Origin: SUG1106 sp051883095
GTDB lineage: Bacteria > Bacillota > Clostridia > Peptostreptococcales > Anaerovoracaceae
Length of the DNA: 64,000 nt
Assembly: GCA_051883095.1 (NCBI GenBank)
Contig: JBJETB010000090.1
Coordinates: 45,723-109,722 of the forward strand
Direction of reading: 5' to 3'
Part shown: positions 1 through 8,127 of the stretch, one piece after another
Layout of the letters: every line of letters starts with the position of its first letter
Position numbering within the stretch: the first letter of the stretch is position 1
Translations under genes and position numbers: made by a program
Notes under the pieces: model-generated
The model's input: the letters and a program-made list of their open reading frames with translations, nothing else
Databases searched by the model: none
Told to the model about the DNA's origin: nothing

Positions 1-611
1 GGAATCTTGTCGCCAACCTTGGCGCCGCCCATGATGGCCACGAAAGGTCTCTTAGGGTTCTCCACCGCATTACCCAGAAACTCAACTTCTTTTTCTATAA
101 GAAATCCTGATACTGCCGGGAGATAGTCTGCAACTCCCGCTGTGGAAGCATGTGCTCTGTGCGCTGTACCGAAAGCATCGTTCACAAAGAAATCTCCCAG
201 CTGCGCCAGCTCTCTGGCAAATTCAGCCCCGTTCTTCGTCTCCTCTTTTCTGAATCTTACGTTCTCGAGGAGCATAACCTGACCGTCCTTAAGTTCAGCT
301 GCAGCTTTTATAACCTGATCATCTACAACTCTGTCTGAACTTATAAATCTGACCTCGGTTTTAAGAAGTTCCGAAAGTCTCTCTGCAACAGGAGCAAGTG
401 TGAATTCTTTCTTAGGTTCGCCTTCGGGACGTCCCAGGTGTGACATGAGGATCACTTTGGCACCGCCATCCATGAGATAACGTATTGTAGGCAGTGCGGA
501 AACGATTCTGATATCGTCTGTAATCACACCGTCTTTGAGAGGAACGTTAAAGTCGCATCTTACGAGAGCACGTCTGCCCTTAACTTCAATATCCTTAACC
601 GTTTTTTTCAT
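1..611 (-). CDS. pgk: Phosphoglycerate kinase, N-terminal part (cut by window edge)
   Basis: Phosphoglycerate kinase transfers the acyl phosphate of 1,3-bisphosphoglycerate to ADP in cytosolic glycolysis. About 203 N-terminal residues are visible, and the rest lies beyond base 1. The reading includes the family hallmarks RCDFNVPL, SHLGRP, LLENVRF and NDAFGTAHRAHAST, and a GGAKVGDKI segment at the window edge. The start at 611 is preceded by AAAGGAAGG about 8 bases upstream. It lies 95 bp downstream of gap in the same direction, the usual gap-pgk order, so the two are probably co-transcribed. Confidence 0.96.
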   Translation of the reverse strand, partial: MKKTVKDIEVKGRRALVRCDFNVPLKDGVITDDIRIVSALPTIRYLMDGGAKVILMSHLGRPEGEPKKEFTLAPVAERLSELLKTEVRFISSDRVVDDQVIKAAAELKDGQVMLLENVRFRKEETKNGAEFARELAQLGDFFVNDAFGTAHRAHASTAGVADYLPAVSGFLIEKEVEFLGNAVENPKRPFVAIMGGAKVGDKI

Positions 612-640
612 TTTACAACCTTCCTTTGCTTGATAACACA

Positions 641-665
641 GCCTTTGCCCCGGTGGAGCAAAGGC
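641..665. other. Intercistronic hairpin between gap and pgk
   Basis: GCCTTTGC at 641-648 is perfectly inverted as GCAAAGGC at 658-665 with a 9-base loop. No U-tract follows in the direction of transcription, so a simple terminator is unlikely. An mRNA stability or processing hairpin between gap and pgk is the more natural reading, by analogy with processed gapA operons; this is inference. Confidence 0.5.
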
Positions 666-706
666 CTTCTGACTGTTTTATCTATTATGCTTCAATAGTC
701 CGCAGA

Positions 707-1723
707 TTATTTATTATCAACACTGTGCATGTATTTCAGCATATTCAGCAGGTTGCTGGAATACCCGAATTCATTGTCATAGTAAGCTATCAGCTTGAAG
801 AAGTGGTCGTTAAGCTCTATGGTCTGTCTCGAGTCGAAGATGGATGTGCAAGGATCCCCCACAAAATCACCGGATACAACTTCATCGTCCACATATTCGA
901 GAACACCTTTAAGATATGTCTCTGAAGCTTCTTTTATCTTCTGTCTCAGTTCTGGACCGCTTGTAGGAGTATTTAATACAACGTTTACATCTATAACGGA
1001 GACGTCTGCAGTAGGAACTCTGTAGGAAATACCAGTCATCTTGCCCTGGAGGGACGGAATAACCAAACCTACAGCCTTGGCTGCGCCTGTAGTTGAAGGA
1101 ATCACATTGCCGAATACGGAGCGGCCTGTTCTCCAGTCCTTCAGTGACTTGGCATCTACAACCTTCTGCTTTGCTGTAGCAGCGTGGATTGTGGACATAA
1201 GACCTTCCTTGATGCCGTAGTTGTCTTCGATGACCTTCATCAGCGGTGCCAGGCAGTTGGTGGTGCATGATGCATTTGAAACAACCTGCATATCGGATCT
1301 GTATGTATCGTGGTTTACGCCGTATACAAAAGTCGGTGTCTCCTTGTCCTTGGCCGGTGCTGAGATGATAACGTGCTTTGCTCCGGCTTCGATGTGGTCC
1401 ATAGCCTTCTCTGTAGTAACATATGCGCCCGTACAGTCTATTACATAATCAACGCCTGCTTCCTTCCACGGAATCTCCAGTGCGTCGGAAAACGAGAAAA
1501 CGTCCACATGCTTTCCGTCAATAAATATACCGTTCTTATCGTGGTCGAGAGGTTTAGGAAATCTTCCGAACACAGTGTCGTACTTGAGCATGTATACCAT
1601 GTATTCAAGGTCTGCATTCCTGAGATTTATAGCTCTGATTTCGATTTCCGGCATATCCATCGCAGCACGGATAACCACTCTTCCTATTCTGCCAAATCCG
1701 TTGATTCCAACTCTAATCGCCAT
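707..1723 (-). CDS. gap: Type I glyceraldehyde-3-phosphate dehydrogenase (paralogue 1, operon with pgk)
   Basis: GAPDH oxidises glyceraldehyde 3-phosphate to 1,3-bisphosphoglycerate. The 338-residue protein has the N-terminal dinucleotide motif VGINGFGRIGR, the catalytic Cys in NASCTTNCLAPL (about residue 153) and STIHAATAKQKVVD, close to the E. coli GapA subtype. After beta-2 it reads AINLRNAD, where NAD-specific enzymes usually have AIND, so the Asp that binds the adenosine ribose is absent. The Bacillus NADP-preferring GapB also lacks this Asp, so relaxed or NADP preference is possible. The start has a strong GGAGGAG site. It lies between rpoN and pgk. A second, more typical GAPDH is at 22823-23839. 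Confidence 0.96.
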   Translation of the reverse strand: MAIRVGINGFGRIGRVVIRAAMDMPEIEIRAINLRNADLEYMVYMLKYDTVFGRFPKPLDHDKNGIFIDGKHVDVFSFSDALEIPWKEAGVDYVIDCTGAYVTTEKAMDHIEAGAKHVIISAPAKDKETPTFVYGVNHDTYRSDMQVVSNASCTTNCLAPLMKVIEDNYGIKEGLMSTIHAATAKQKVVDAKSLKDWRTGRSVFGNVIPSTTGAAKAVGLVIPSLQGKMTGISYRVPTADVSVIDVNVVLNTPTSGPELRQKIKEASETYLKGVLEYVDDEVVSGDFVGDPCTSIFDSRQTIELNDHFFKLIAYYDNEFGYSSNLLNMLKYMHSVDNK

Positions 1724-1784
1724 TTTATTTTCTCCTCCTAATATTCTCTGATAATAATGACAATTTAATTTTTTATTATGTATA

Positions 1785-3197
1785 TCAATACCTTCTTCTC
1801 TTGGACGAAGAAAGGATATTCATACCTTCTCTGTACTTCGCAACAGTTCTTCTGGATATTTCTATGCCCTTCCTGCTCAGTATCTCCACCATATCCTGAT
1901 CACTGTAAGGCTTCTTCGGGTCTTCGCTGTCGACGATTTCCTTGATAAAGGTTTTAATGCTGTTGGAGGACATGCCCTCACCGCTGGAGTCGGTAACACC
2001 GCTGGAGAAGAAATATTTAATCTCGAACACTCCTCTCGGCGTCTGCATGTATTTACCGTTTATGGAACGGCTTACTGTGGATTCGTGTATGCCTAAATCT
2101 TCAGCCACCTGCTTGAGTGTAAGCGTTTTGAGGTACTTAGGCCCCTTGTCCAGAAATTCCTTCTGGTGCTGCACCACGGAATTAACCACATTATATATAG
2201 TCTGCTTGCGCTGCTCTATGCTCTTGATCAGCCAGAGTGCAGCGTTGTATCTGTCATTAAGATATTTGGAAAGTTCCTCATCGTGAGGAGACTGCTTGGC
2301 CAGATTCATATAGTATGGACTTACCATAAGTCTCGGGACGGTTCCCTCGTTGGTCACAACCTGATATTCATCGTCCACTTTCTCTACAACCACGTCAGGA
2401 ACCACATATTTCACCGTTTCCCCGCTGGAATACTGACGTCCCGGTTTAGGTTCAAGGGTCCTTATAAGGTCCGCAATCATCTGAACCTGTTCCACGGTAA
2501 GGCCTGTGGCCTTGGCTACTTTATTAAGCTTGTTTTCCCCCAGATCGTTCAGATGGTGAAGAATTATGTATTCCACACTGTCTTCCAGAAGGCCCTTTGC
2601 TGCCAACTGGATTATGAGACATTCCTCAAGGCTTCTTGCTCCCACTCCTGAAGGCTCGAATGTCTGAATCACATCAAGGATTCTCTCAACTGTATCATCA
2701 GACACCTTGAAGCACTTTGCCACCTTTGACACATCTGCGGTAAGATAGCCGTTCTCATCTATAGATTCAACCAGGTAGCGGCCTATCTTCATTTCGCATC
2801 CCTTTAGGCTGGAAAACGTCAGCTGAAGAAGCAGGTAGTCCTCAAGAGTCTCTTCCTTGCTCACATACTGCTCGAAGGATGTTTCGTCATGATCCTTTGA
2901 ATACTCCCACTGACGATAGCTTATATCATCGTATTCAGCTTCCTTTACCTTTTCACGCAGATCAATCTCAGAGTCTTCGGCCTCCTTGCGGTCAAGAGCC
3001 TCTGTCTTGGAAACCTCCGGTTCCTTCCTGCCTTCAGTATTGTCATACTCCAGCACCGGGTTCTGCATAAGCTCCTCCTGTACAAAGGATTCCAGTTCCT
3101 GAGTGTTAAACTGCAGAATCTGAATGGCCTGAATAAGTTCCGGTGTCATAGTCAGTTTCTGGGTCTGTTCAATTGTCAGGTCATATCCTAATCTCAT
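1785..3197 (-). CDS. rpoN: RNA polymerase sigma-54 factor
   Basis: Sigma-54 directs RNA polymerase to -24/-12 promoters that need an AAA+ activator. The 470-residue protein starts with the Gln/Leu-rich region I (LTIEQTQKLTMTPELIQAIQ). It then has an acidic linker (about residues 55-110), the core-binding domain, a helix-turn-helix (VAEDLGIHESTVSRSINGKY) and the C-terminal RpoN box RRTVAKYREGM. It is upstream of gap-pgk in the same direction, a neighbourhood also seen in Listeria (as rpoN-cggR-gap). The window also holds a likely activator (37845-39230) and two matching promoters, so at least one of its regulons is local. Confidence 0.97.
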   Translation of the reverse strand: MRLGYDLTIEQTQKLTMTPELIQAIQILQFNTQELESFVQEELMQNPVLEYDNTEGRKEPEVSKTEALDRKEAEDSEIDLREKVKEAEYDDISYRQWEYSKDHDETSFEQYVSKEETLEDYLLLQLTFSSLKGCEMKIGRYLVESIDENGYLTADVSKVAKCFKVSDDTVERILDVIQTFEPSGVGARSLEECLIIQLAAKGLLEDSVEYIILHHLNDLGENKLNKVAKATGLTVEQVQMIADLIRTLEPKPGRQYSSGETVKYVVPDVVVEKVDDEYQVVTNEGTVPRLMVSPYYMNLAKQSPHDEELSKYLNDRYNAALWLIKSIEQRKQTIYNVVNSVVQHQKEFLDKGPKYLKTLTLKQVAEDLGIHESTVSRSINGKYMQTPRGVFEIKYFFSSGVTDSSGEGMSSNSIKTFIKEIVDSEDPKKPYSDQDMVEILSRKGIEISRRTVAKYREGMNILSSSKRRRY

Positions 3198-3235
3198 TAT
3201 CTTCCTCCGATTAAGCTAATTACGCTTATGCAAAT

Positions 3236-3264
3236 ATTATACCAAAGATTTTTCTTTATTTCAA
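3236..3264 (-). promoter_or_regulatory. Sigma-A-type promoter of rpoN
   Basis: On the minus strand TTGAAA (3259-3264) and a perfect TATAAT (3236-3241) are separated by exactly 17 bp. The -35 box overlaps the 3' end of trmL. It lies about 40 bp upstream of the rpoN start codon. Confidence 0.75.
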
Positions 3265-3732
3265 CCCCGGGAATCCTAATTGGCGCAAAGCTTCAAACAA
3301 AATTATATTGGCAGAGTTTGCCAGATTAAAAGAGCGAAGCCGTGTATCTGCGCTCATTGGAATACGTATAGCCGTTTCTTCATGCTGTGCTATGAAATCT
3401 CTCGGCAGCCCGGCGGTCTCCTTTCCAAAGAGAAACATATCCTCATCACGATATTCAGGTTCTGTATATATATGTCCTCCCTTGGTGGTGGCCAGAAAAA
3501 GCCTTCTGTCCCCCTGTCCGTACTTTTCCATGAAAGCGTCCAGACTCTCATGAACCTCCAGCTTCACGAAAGGCCAGTAATCCAGACCTGCTCTTTTCAG
3601 GCTTTTATCATCTATTTTAAATCCCAGGGGCTCCACCAGATGCAGCACTGTATCTGTGGCTGCGCAGGTTCTGGCGATGTTTCCCGTGTTAGGCGGAATT
3701 TCCGGTTCCACAAAAACTATATGCAAAGACAT
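3256..3732 (-). CDS. trmL: tRNA (cytidine/uridine-2'-O-)-methyltransferase, TrmL family
   Basis: SPOUT-class enzyme predicted to 2'-O-methylate the wobble base (position 34) of leucine tRNAs with SAM. The start HIVFVEPEIPPNTGNIART is the family signature. GKETAGLPRDF (about residue 100) and RSFNLANSANIILFEALRQLGF near the end form the knotted SAM site. The start at 3732 is preferred over an in-frame ATG 21 bases upstream because AAAGGAG lies 7 bases before it. This gives 158 residues, normal for TrmL. It is divergent from the homoserine dehydrogenase gene. Confidence 0.93.
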   Translation of the reverse strand: MSLHIVFVEPEIPPNTGNIARTCAATDTVLHLVEPLGFKIDDKSLKRAGLDYWPFVKLEVHESLDAFMEKYGQGDRRLFLATTKGGHIYTEPEYRDEDMFLFGKETAGLPRDFIAQHEETAIRIPMSADTRLRSFNLANSANIILFEALRQLGFPGLK

Positions 3733-3876
3733 TTTCTTCACTCCTTTCTTCATCTATATTACCAAATTTTTTAAAAAATTAAAGAGTTTTTAAAGACAAA
3801 TTCAGATATTTATGATAGAATCAAAAAATCGAGTCAAAATTCAGATATAATTCAAATAAAACCGGAGGTTTACAAT

Positions 3877-4830
3877 ATGAAGAAACTTAATGTAGGTATT
3901 TTAGGACTGGGCACTGTCGGCGGCGGCACTTATGATATTCTCACAAAGAATAAGGAAATCATCGAAAAAAGAACCGGCACCGCCATTGAAGTTGTAAAGA
4001 TTCTCGACCTGCGCAAGAGACCCGGCGTAGATGAGTCCCTTTTTACAGATGATCCTGACGAGGTTCTCAATAATCCTGACGTTGACCTTATCGTGGAGAC
4101 GCTGGGCGGAATTCAGCCCGCTTCATCCTTCATGCTTCAGGCCATGAAAAACGGCAAACATGTCGTTACAGCCAACAAGGCTGCTGTGGCGGCCACTTAC
4201 GAAGAGCTTCAGAAAACTGCCGCTGAAAACAATGTGAGATTTCTCTTTGAAGCCAGCGTCGGCGGTGGAATTCCTGTGCTGACAGCTATTCAGAATGCCC
4301 TTGCAGGAAACAATTTCCTCGAGGTTATGGGTATCGTAAACGGCACCACCAACTACATCCTCACCAAGATGACAGAAGAAGGTGCAGATTATGCAGAAGT
4401 GCTCAAAGATGCCCAGGCCAAAGGTTTTGCTGAAGCAGATCCTACAGCTGATGTTGAAGGTATCGACGTGGCAAACAAGCTCTGCATCCTGATTGCCCTT
4501 CTCTTCGATAAATACATCGCACCTAAGGATATCCCGACTACCGGAATTTCCAAAATCACAGGAGCAGATATCGCTGCCGCTGCTGAGGAAGGCTGCAAGA
4601 TAAAGCTTATAGCTCACGCAACTTTAAAAGACGGACAGGTTGTATGCAGCGTAGCACCGGAGAAAATTCCGGATTCACACCCTCTGGCAGGTGTCAGCAA
4701 CGAATTCAACGCAGTTTATATTACAGGCGATATGGTTGATGAAGTTATGTTCTACGGCAAAGGCGCAGGTGCCCTTCCTACAGGCAGTGCCATCGTAGGC
4801 GACATCATCAGCGTGGCAAAAGAAATATAA
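3877..4830 (+). CDS. hom: Homoserine dehydrogenase, short form without ACT domain
   Basis: It catalyses NAD(P)H-dependent reduction of aspartate semialdehyde to homoserine, the branch to threonine and methionine. The 317 residues cover the Rossmann domain (GILGLGTVGGG at the N-terminus), ETLGGIQPA, VTANKAAVA (about residue 103) and the catalytic domain with GIVNGTTNYILTKM and AEADPTADVEG. It ends at GDIISVAKEI, where longer enzymes (about 400-430 residues) continue into a regulatory ACT domain. The stop is clean with no relic downstream, so this is a genuine short form and probably lacks threonine feedback through ACT. The next gene follows after 13 bp. Confidence 0.93.
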   Translation: MKKLNVGILGLGTVGGGTYDILTKNKEIIEKRTGTAIEVVKILDLRKRPGVDESLFTDDPDEVLNNPDVDLIVETLGGIQPASSFMLQAMKNGKHVVTANKAAVAATYEELQKTAAENNVRFLFEASVGGGIPVLTAIQNALAGNNFLEVMGIVNGTTNYILTKMTEEGADYAEVLKDAQAKGFAEADPTADVEGIDVANKLCILIALLFDKYIAPKDIPTTGISKITGADIAAAAEEGCKIKLIAHATLKDGQVVCSVAPEKIPDSHPLAGVSNEFNAVYITGDMVDEVMFYGKGAGALPTGSAIVGDIISVAKEI

Positions 4831-4843
4831 GGAGGAAAATTAA

Positions 4844-5344
4844 ATGAGTTTATACAAACAGTGGGTTGACCTTATGGAAGGTCAGACAGATGAGACCTTT
4901 GAGGCTTTCTGGAAAGAATACAGCGAAACAGAAACCAGAATCTACGAGCACATTCTGGCACATAAGGATGAACATCTCAAAGGCAGGTACAGCGACCTGG
5001 TTGAGCAGTTCAAAGCAGACCCTGTAATCTTCATGGGTTTTCTCGACGGTATCAATACCAGCTTAAAGGAAGCCAATGATCTTGAAAGTTTCACTGAGGA
5101 AACCGAAATCGACCTTGATGTGGACATGGAAAAGCTTTTCTTCAACATGCTCAAGGCTGATGCAGATTATCTCTACACTCTTCCGCAGTGGGAAGACGTG
5201 CTTTCCGAGGAAAAGAGAATGGCTATCGTAAAGGACTTCAAGCGTTCCAAGACTGTTCACAAGGAAAAGGAACCCGGCAGAAACGACCCGTGCCCTTGCG
5301 GCTCAGGCAAAAAGTATAAAAAGTGCTGCGGCGCTAACAAATAG
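4844..5344 (+). CDS. Uncharacterised protein with C-terminal SEC-C zinc motif
   Basis: A 166-residue, acidic, mainly helical soluble protein with no signal peptide. The first 135 residues match nothing I recognise. The C-terminus carries the SEC-C motif (GRNDPCPCGSGKKYKKCCG), with a CxC-CC zinc ligand set as at the end of SecA, where it contacts SecB and ribosomes. The GGAGG site 13 bp after hom points to co-transcription. Specific function unknown. A four-palindrome array follows the gene. Confidence 0.85.
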   Translation: MSLYKQWVDLMEGQTDETFEAFWKEYSETETRIYEHILAHKDEHLKGRYSDLVEQFKADPVIFMGFLDGINTSLKEANDLESFTEETEIDLDVDMEKLFFNMLKADADYLYTLPQWEDVLSEEKRMAIVKDFKRSKTVHKEKEPGRNDPCPCGSGKKYKKCCGANK

Positions 5345-5392
5345 TAAGTGTACCGGTCTAACTTCTATTATTACCATTCAGTGAATTGATTA

Positions 5393-5654
5393 ATGTCGTA
5401 TGAAATCTGTATTTTCAGAAATTCATACGACATTTACATATAATGGAACTGCAAACAGCTACTAATAGGTGGCTAATGTCGTATGAAATCAAGAAAAGCA
5501 CCTTATATTACGACATTTTTTGTGTTTTCACCAATTTATGTCGTAGGGAAAAGTTTTTTCATTTTTTTCATACGACATTTCATGTTCGCGAGGTATATTT
5601 TTTCTAGAAATAAAGTGTCAATGTCGTATGAAAATGACAATTTTCATACGACAT
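5393..5654. repeat. Four-palindrome array A (ATGTCGTATGAA type)
   Basis: This fills the 360-bp gap between convergent genes. Four inverted repeats start at 5393, 5476, 5538 and 5621, a spacing of 83, 62 and 83 bp. The full unit is 41 bp: a 12-bp arm ATGTCGTATGAA, a 17-bp variable centre, and the inverted arm TTCATACGACAT. Arm 2 of unit 2 and arm 1 of unit 3 are degenerate, and unit 4 is shortened to 34 bp. The spacer sequences differ from those of array B at 54065, but their lengths are identical. No reading frame, target duplication or rho-independent terminator is evident. Confidence 0.9.
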
Positions 5655-5704
5655 TGTTTCTTTTTATATGACTGTAGGCCTGACCCTTCTTAAAGAGCCA
5701 AGAC

Positions 5705-6769
5705 TTATTTAATAAACATGGCATCACCGTAGCTGAAAAACCTGTACTTTTCCTCCACTGCAATCTTATATACTCTGAGAATGTCCTCTCTGTTATACAG
5801 TGCCGATATGAGCATGAGCAGCGTGGATTTAGGCAGATGGAAGTTGGTTATGAGCGCATCGATGATTTTAAACTCATATCCCGGATAGATGAATATGTCC
5901 GTATTTCCGTGCCCCGGCTGAACCAGCCAGTGTCCGCTTACATCATCAAATGCTGCAGCGCTCTCCACTGTCCTTGTAGAAGTTGTTCCAACAGAAACGA
6001 TTCTGCCGCCTGATTTAATAGTTTCGTTAATTATCTCAGCAGTTTCTTCATCTACAAAGTATTCTTCGAAGTGCATGTGGTGTTCTTCGATATTCTCAAC
6101 TTTTACAGGTCTGAAAGTACCGATACCCACATGAAGTGTAACATAGGCGATTTTCACTCCCTTATCCCCGGCCTTCTGGAGCAGCTCTTTTGTAAAATGG
6201 AGGCCTGCCGTAGGTGCTGCCACCGATCCTTCTTCGCGGCAGTATACCGTCTGATACCGTTCTCTGTCCTCTCTGTTGTTTTCTCTCTCTATATATGGCG
6301 GCAGAGGCATCTGACCCAGTTCCTCCAGCCTTTCCAGAAAAATTCCGTCGTACTGGAACTCTACAATCCTGGTTCCGTCTTCACCGTAATCCTTTACAAC
6401 AGCGCGGAAAAGCTTACCTGCTTCACCTGCTGAACCTGCAAAGTTTACCGCATCGCCAACCTTAAGCCGTTTTCCGGGTCTGACCATGGTCTCCCATTTA
6501 TCGCCTTCTATTCTCTTTGTAAGCAGAAACTCCACCTTACCCCCTGTGCCTTCCTTGACACCGAAAAGCCTTGCAGGCAGTACCTTGGAATTATTCAGTA
6601 CCAGGCAGTCTCCCGGCTCCAGGTAATCAAGAATATCATAGAAATGCTTATGCTCCACCTTTCCTGTGGCTCTGTCCACCACCATAAGTCGTGAGCAGTC
6701 CCTCTTCTCTGCTGGAGTCTGAGCTATAAGCTCTTTTGGTAATTCATAATCAAAATCATTAATATTCAT
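5705..6769 (-). CDS. queA: S-adenosylmethionine:tRNA ribosyltransferase-isomerase
   Basis: QueA moves the ribosyl group of SAM onto preQ1 at tRNA position 34, giving epoxyqueuosine. At 354 residues it has the family length and diagnostic segments: DFDYELPKELIAQTPAEKRD at the start, VLNNSKVLPARLFG, AAPTAGLHFT (about residue 195), TLHVGIGTFRPV, and LITNFHLPKSTLLMLI near the end. It starts 5 bp after ruvB, a common Firmicute order (ruvA-ruvB-queA). The next pathway step, QueH, is encoded at 52350-53012. Confidence 0.97.
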   Translation of the reverse strand: MNINDFDYELPKELIAQTPAEKRDCSRLMVVDRATGKVEHKHFYDILDYLEPGDCLVLNNSKVLPARLFGVKEGTGGKVEFLLTKRIEGDKWETMVRPGKRLKVGDAVNFAGSAGEAGKLFRAVVKDYGEDGTRIVEFQYDGIFLERLEELGQMPLPPYIERENNREDRERYQTVYCREEGSVAAPTAGLHFTKELLQKAGDKGVKIAYVTLHVGIGTFRPVKVENIEEHHMHFEEYFVDEETAEIINETIKSGGRIVSVGTTSTRTVESAAAFDDVSGHWLVQPGHGNTDIFIYPGYEFKIIDALITNFHLPKSTLLMLISALYNREDILRVYKIAVEEKYRFFSYGDAMFIK

Positions 6770-6774
6770 ATCTT

Positions 6775-7815
6775 CTAAAATGTAATCTGCCTTTCCTCGT
6801 CGTTATTTTCGTCATCTCCCGCATAGGCCAGCCCCATATGTCTGTAGCCGTCCTTTGATACCATTCTGCCTTTAGGTGTTCTGTAAAGCAGTCCCGACTG
6901 AATCAGATAAGGCTCGTAAACATCCTCAATGGTGACCCTTTCCTCACCTATGGAGGCGGCAATTGTATCAATTCCTACCGGGCCGCCGTTAAAGCGCTTA
7001 ATTATGGTAGTCAGAATTTCTCTGTCAAGACGCTCGAGACCCAGTTCGTCAACGCCCAGTGCTGCAAGGCCCTCTCTTGTAATACCTATATCGATGGAAC
7101 CGTTACCCTTTACCTGTGAAAAGTCCCTAATCCGCTTGAGCATTCTATTGGCTACTCGCGGAGTTCCTCTGGACCTTCTTGCCATTTCTCCTACGGACTC
7201 TTCATCTATGGCCACCCCAAGAATTCCTGCTGTCCTTTTTATAATCTGTGCAAGCTCCTCAGGAGTATACATCTCAAACTTGCCAAGGACTCCGAATCTG
7301 TCCCTAAGCGGTGCCGAAAGACTTCCGGCGCGGGTAGTTGCTCCGATAAGTGTGAATTTAGCCAGATCAAGTCTTATGGAACGTGCCGAAGGACCTTTGC
7401 CGATTATTATGTCCAGGGCATAGTCCTCCATTGCCGAGTAAAGCACTTCCTCCACAGAGCGGTTAAGTCTGTGTATCTCATCTATAAAAAGTACATCGTT
7501 GTCGTTAAGGTTTGTCAGAATTGCCGCAAGATCACCTGCCCTTTCTATGGCTGGACCTGATGTTATCTTGATATCCACTCCCAGCTCATTGGCAATAATA
7601 CCTGCCAGGGTGGTCTTGCCCAGTCCCGGAGGCCCGTAAAAGAGCACGTGATCCAGTGGTTCTCCTCTCAGACGAGCCGCCTCTATGAAAATTTTAAGAT
7701 TTTCCTTAACACCCTGCTGGCCTATGTAGTCGTCAAGGTGCTGCGGTCTTAATCCCGCCTCCATTTTGCCTTCTCCAGACCTGGCAGCAGCAGATGTGAT
7801 TCTTTCATTTTCCAT
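6775..7815 (-). CDS. ruvB: Holliday junction branch migration ATPase RuvB
   Basis: Hexameric AAA+ motor that drives branch migration of Holliday junctions with RuvA. The 346 residues include Walker A GPPGLGKTTLA (about residue 60), Walker B VLFIDEIH, the sensor segment GATTRAGSLSAPLRDRFG and the C-terminal winged helix (YEPYLIQSGLLYRTPKGR). It is separated from ruvA by 312 bp occupied by a palindrome array, unusual for a pair that is normally tightly linked. Confidence 0.98.
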   Translation of the reverse strand: MENERITSAAARSGEGKMEAGLRPQHLDDYIGQQGVKENLKIFIEAARLRGEPLDHVLFYGPPGLGKTTLAGIIANELGVDIKITSGPAIERAGDLAAILTNLNDNDVLFIDEIHRLNRSVEEVLYSAMEDYALDIIIGKGPSARSIRLDLAKFTLIGATTRAGSLSAPLRDRFGVLGKFEMYTPEELAQIIKRTAGILGVAIDEESVGEMARRSRGTPRVANRMLKRIRDFSQVKGNGSIDIGITREGLAALGVDELGLERLDREILTTIIKRFNGGPVGIDTIAASIGEERVTIEDVYEPYLIQSGLLYRTPKGRMVSKDGYRHMGLAYAGDDENNDEERQITF

Positions 7816-7850
7816 TTATGGTTATACCTTTCTATTATCTTTTTCAGAAG

Positions 7851-8105
7851 GTTGTAAAAAATCTCCCAGACCCTTTATTTTTACAACATCATATGCCAAA
7901 GCGGCTTGCTCCCATGATTAATTTCATGAAACCGTTGTAGTAATTTTAGAAATAATGAAATTTTTACAACGTGATGCCGGCCATGGTTGTAAAAATTGCT
8001 GATTGTACGAAAAGATTACAACGTTTCGCCGCTGAACAGGTCCCATAAACCTGTGCAGACCATTCAATGTTGTAAAGGAATCAGTTTTCGTATAAATTCT
8101 GCAAC
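7851..8105. repeat. Four-palindrome array C (GTTGTAAAAA type), inside the ruvA-ruvB gap
   Basis: Four 37-bp inverted repeats start at 7851, 7934, 7986 and 8069 and end at 7887, 7970, 8022 and 8105. Each begins GTTGTA and ends TACAAC or a near match (unit 4 ends GCAAC). Spacing is 83, 52 and 83 bp. The palindrome sequence is unrelated to arrays A and B, but the four-unit symmetric layout and the outer 83-bp pitch are the same; the middle interval is 10 bp shorter. No reading frame is evident. Any ruvA-ruvB read-through transcript would contain the array. Confidence 0.88.
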
Positions 8106-8127
8106 ATTACCCGTATTACCTTACCTG

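Noticed and set aside
5393..5654. Possible CRISPR array made of the ATGTCGTATGAA repeats
   Set aside because: Units are inverted repeats rather than direct repeats of 25-40 bp, spacers are 42/21/42 bp, there are only four units, and no cas genes are in the window.
7851..8105. Possible integron attC site (GTT...AAC ends)
   Set aside because: The core does not fit RYYYAAC/GTTRRRY, there are four equal palindromes instead of one imperfect site, and no integrase is present.
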